A DNA stretch of 7,893 bases, taken from contig CALGKL010000161.1 in assembly GCA_937930495.1 (NCBI GenBank), forward strand, positions 1 to 7,893, written 5' to 3'. A model generated the notes under the pieces. It ran no database searches. It saw nothing but the letters and a program-made list of their open reading frames with translations, and was not told where the DNA came from. The stretch comes from an uncultured Gloeocapsa sp. Lineage in GTDB: Bacteria; Cyanobacteriota; Cyanobacteriia; Cyanobacteriales; Gloeocapsaceae. The position numbers and the translations under genes are program-made. Shown here in pieces: positions 6,918 to 7,893 of this stretch (positions within the stretch are counted from its first letter, which is position 1; each line of letters opens with the position of its first letter).

Positions 6918-7771
6918 ATACTGTCTATTTTACTTAATACTTCTTCTGCTAATAAGTTAAATTCGCTAGCCGCTTTACAATCTGGTTTATAATCAAAAAC
7001 AGAGCGAGGATCTGGTATATCCATTAACCCAATTATTTGGGTTTGTTCTAGAGATTTAGCTAAATCCTCGCGATCATAAATTATACTCTCAAATACTGGT
7101 AATTTATACCTTTCTTCGATGGTTGCTATACGAGTTTTCAGAGTATGTTGCACAAATCTAGGATTAGTTGATATCTTGGTAGGGAGAACTCCGAGAATCC
7201 TAATTTCTCCTATTTGTAGCAGTTTTCTATAGGTATTATTGTTTTTAACAAAATTCTTGACGTTATTTAACCCTTGATTAGCAAAGGGTTTTAAGTCTGA
7301 AGGGATAATCAGATAGTCTGCGGTAATTAAAGCGATACGCGCGTACAGATTCAAGGATGGAGGAGTATCGATGATTACTATATCATAGTTGTCTCTGACA
7401 TCTTGTAGTTTGGTTCTTAATAACAATCGGCTAGACTCAATAGCAAGTAAATCCGTTTCTGCGTTCATCAAGTCAATATGAGCAGGTACTACGTCTATTT
7501 CTGGTTCGGTAAAAACTGATCTACGTGCTACTTCGGGTATAGAGAAAAATTCTTCTGATGTTAAAACTTGTAAGATATTCTTTTCTTTGATATCGTCGAA
7601 TAACTCATCTGCAAACTTAACCAATCCAGTAGCGTAGGTAGTATTAGCTTGACTATCTAAATCAATGACTAAGACTCTTTTACCCATTTTACTAAAAGCT
7701 GCTGCTAGATTGACAACGGTAGTGGTTTTACCTACTCCACCTTTATTGTGATAAATGGCGATCGTCTTCAT
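6914..7771 (-). CDS. ParA-family partition/positioning ATPase
   Basis: A 285-residue deviant-Walker ATPase. The P-loop is NKGGVGKTT (9-17), with the signature lysine K10 and the catalytic-type K15. The A-prime motif is VLVIDLDSQANTT (33-45) and Walker B is VIIDTPPSL (132-140). Such proteins bind DNA non-specifically when ATP-bound and are stimulated by a ParB-type partner to move plasmids, chromosomes or protein cargo. There is no N-terminal helix-turn-helix extension, so this is the short form, which generally does not bind its own operator. The segment after Walker B (KPFANQGLNNV, 161-171) is typical for the family. The ATG start places the P-loop strand directly at the N-terminus, so it is secure. 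The gene is first in a leftward pair and its stop overlaps the start of the ParB-like gene. Whether it serves a plasmid, the chromosome or a cellular cargo cannot be told from this window. Confidence 0.9.
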   Translation of the reverse strand: MKTIAIYHNKGGVGKTTTVVNLAAAFSKMGKRVLVIDLDSQANTTYATGLVKFADELFDDIKEKNILQVLTSEEFFSIPEVARRSVFTEPEIDVVPAHIDLMNAETDLLAIESSRLLLRTKLQDVRDNYDIVIIDTPPSLNLYARIALITADYLIIPSDLKPFANQGLNNVKNFVKNNNTYRKLLQIGEIRILGVLPTKISTNPRFVQHTLKTRIATIEERYKLPVFESIIYDREDLAKSLEQTQIIGLMDIPDPRSVFDYKPDCKAASEFNLLAEEVLSKIDSI

Positions 7772-7792
7772 CTTGGTTAATTCTTTATTATT

Positions 7793-7841
7793 TTGTTTTT
7801 GTTGATATTATCAATTATGGTGAGGGTAGTCATTGTTTTTG
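7793..7841. repeat. Direct repeat TTGTTTTTG flanking the palindrome
   Basis: TTGTTTTTG occurs at 7793-7801 and 7833-7841, exactly 40 bp apart (about four helical turns), on either side of the 7802-7814 palindrome. It may be part of a binding site for the ParB-like protein, but it is low-complexity and only two copies are visible. Confidence 0.25.
7802..7814 (-). promoter_or_regulatory. Palindrome with embedded -10-like box upstream of parA
   Basis: TTGATA-T-TATCAA is a perfect 6-bp inverted repeat around one base, 31 bp before the parA start. On the parA strand it contains GATAAT (five of six to -10). This arrangement fits an autoregulatory operator or a partition-protein site, but no good -35 was found. 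The palindrome is short and AT-rich. Confidence 0.35.
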
Positions 7842-7893
7842 GGTAAGTAACCCGTGTAGGGGACTAAACAACAGGATAAGTACAAATAAACCC

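Larger units (their letters stand above)
7772..7893. other. Right-edge intergenic region upstream of the ParA gene
   Basis: A non-coding, AT-rich 122-bp stretch holding the palindrome and direct repeat listed separately, plus GGGT-aagta-ACCC (7841-7853), a 4-bp inverted repeat too short to call. It is the likely promoter region of the ParA/ParB-like pair. No Shine-Dalgarno is evident before the ParA start. Confidence 0.5.

Noticed and set aside
70..7771. The whole window as one defence island
   Set aside because: Only drmB is defence-related. The lactate dehydrogenase, transporter and MOSC genes are ordinary metabolic families, and no transposase, integrase or tRNA boundary was seen.

Overview
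The window looks like cyanobacterial DNA, probably chromosomal. It is AT-rich, carries the 8-bp palindrome GCGATCGC (HIP1, a cyanobacterial hallmark) at eight positions by hand count, and has few clear Shine-Dalgarno sequences. The gene families also fit (AspT-type transporter with paired RCK_C domains, L-lactate dehydrogenase with a cyanobacterial-style N-terminus). Species cannot be fixed from the sequence.

Layout. Four genes run leftward with short gaps: a MOSC-domain protein (5464-4694), an L-lactate dehydrogenase (4629-3637), an AspT/YidE-family organic-anion transporter (3571-1934) and a DrmB-family protein (1899-70). Gaps are 64, 65 and 34 bp, so partial co-transcription is possible. 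A stem-loop lies between the lactate dehydrogenase and transporter genes. Divergent from the MOSC gene, only 17 bp away, is a rightward gene for a small exported protein of unknown function (5482-6186), ending in a probable terminator. It converges on a leftward two-gene unit (7771-6213) of a ParA-type ATPase and a ParB-like protein, whose reading frames overlap by ATGA.

How the genes may work together. Lactate dehydrogenase plus a carboxylate/amino-acid-type transporter suggests dark fermentation with product exchange (inference). DrmB is a core component of the DISARM anti-phage system, but no other DISARM gene lies in the window, and the gene just upstream is the transporter. A partner, if any, must lie left of position 1 or elsewhere. 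The ParA/ParB-like pair is the most unusual item. The ParB-like protein has a recognisable ParB N-terminal core with a divergent nucleotide-box, then a coiled coil and a helix-hairpin-helix-like C-terminus instead of the usual helix-turn-helix and dimer domain. A palindrome containing a -10-like box sits upstream of the pair. No complete new system can be demonstrated here. The best leads are this partition-like pair and the isolated drmB. No RNA genes, CRISPR arrays or insertion sequences were seen, and no gene-free stretch exceeds about 125 bp.
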